A DNA stretch of 32,862 bases, from assembly GCA_964575455.1 (NCBI GenBank), contig CAZNRX010000044.1:1-32862 (forward strand), written 5' to 3'. The notes beneath the pieces are model-generated. The model did not search any database. It was given only the letters and a program-made list of their open reading frames with translations, and was not told the DNA's origin. This DNA is from SKLM01 sp964575455. Lineage in GTDB: Bacteria; Chloroflexota; Anaerolineae; B4-G1. The position numbers and the translations under genes were made by a program. Shown here one piece after another: positions 32,634 through 32,862 of the stretch (position 1 is the stretch's first letter; each line of letters begins with the position of its first letter).

Positions 32634-32764
32634 GGCATTCGTCCTCCAAAAAGCTTACCGACAGCATGCCACAAACAGCCCTATCACGCAAATCCTTGCC
32701 CCCGAAGGGGTATGTTTTCAATGAGCAAGTAGGGGTATAACCCTACGAGTATCTACATGGAAGG

Positions 32765-32775
32765 CCGACCTACAT
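32765..32775 (-). repeat. Outer inverted repeat flanking the integrase-type IS, right copy
   Basis: CCGACCTACAT pairs with ATGTAGGTCGG at 31205-31215. Beyond it, to the window end, nothing was recognised. Confidence 0.4.
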
Positions 32776-32862
32776 ATGCACCGATGTCAAGCATCCTGAC
32801 CGGGATACAGCGATAACGAGCAGCGGAAGGTCGAAAGCTCTGGGGCAGAAGTCAGTCGAGTC

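Larger units (their letters stand above)
31233..32747 (-). mobile_element. Integrase-type (rve DDE) insertion sequence, decayed, 1515 bp
   Basis: Terminal inverted repeats of 48 bp lie at 31233-31280 and 32700-32747 and match at 41 positions. Both begin CGTAGGGTT and share the inner block TTGCTCATTGA and TACCCCTTC. A single transposase gene on the - strand fills the element but is broken in several ways, and an 87-bp element has jumped into it. No direct repeat is evident at the outer edges, so the target duplication has decayed or the true ends differ by a few bases. It is similar in layout to IS481-like elements; the exact family is not determined. Confidence 0.75.

Overview
The window looks like a chromosomal piece of a GC-rich bacterium, most likely a member of Chloroflexota (inference). 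The best clue is the solute-binding lipoprotein at 9834-11474. After its lipidated cysteine it carries a Val/Glu repeat linker (EVVEREVVVEKEV-like) ending in TATP, a style typical of Anaerolineae/Caldilineae binding proteins. Spaced, lipobox-bearing TPR and SurA-like envelope proteins with Thr/Pro/Ala-rich linkers fit the same group.

Region 1 (1-16509, all + strand) is a carbohydrate-uptake and catabolism cluster. A LacI-family repressor gene with its own near-consensus promoter and three ACGTTTGC operator half-sites comes first. It is followed by a NagA-like deacetylase, a neutral-ceramidase-like amidase, a DegT/DnrJ/EryC1/StrS PLP aminotransferase, a zinc MDR dehydrogenase, a divergent NagB-like protein, an uncharacterised propeller-like protein, a CBM9-like protein, a complete oligopeptide-type ABC importer (binding protein, permease, permease-ATPase fusion, ATPase) and a Gfo/Idh/MocA oxidoreductase. 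A PfkB sugar kinase at 19877-21067 is probably the displaced last member. Deacetylase, deaminase-like protein, aminotransferase, two dehydrogenases and kinase together suggest breakdown of an N-acylated amino sugar or aminocyclitol conjugate; the substrate is unknown.

Region 2 (16510-19803) is a scar zone: a decayed IS630-type transposase, the last 23 codons of an acyl-CoA dehydrogenase joined to it, an intact 3-hydroxybutyryl-CoA dehydrogenase, a possible IS3-type end, a relic of a Gfo/Idh/MocA gene matching a stretch of the intact one, and a full-length IS256-family element with 9-bp target duplication but a frameshifted transposase.

Region 3 (19877-24526, + strand) has the kinase, a relic of a septum-formation (FtsB/DivIC) gene cut by a REP/MITE-like palindromic element, a P1-family (DmpA/NylC-like) peptidase, a TPR lipoprotein and an FAD-dependent oxidoreductase gene that has lost its middle.

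Region 4 (24766-31093, - strand) holds housekeeping genes: a DUF2254 membrane protein, radA, ftsK, and then the most interesting gene. This is a membrane-anchored SurA-N-like/peroxiredoxin fusion whose reading frame crosses an in-frame TGA exactly where the peroxidatic cysteine should be, followed at the proper distance by a perfect 8-bp hairpin with G first in its loop. I read this as a selenocysteine codon with a bacterial SECIS element, giving a candidate exported selenoprotein.

Region 5 (31233-32747) is a decayed integrase-type insertion sequence with 48-bp imperfect terminal repeats, itself interrupted by an 87-bp MITE-like element whose removal restores the transposase reading frame exactly. 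No tRNA, rRNA or CRISPR was seen.
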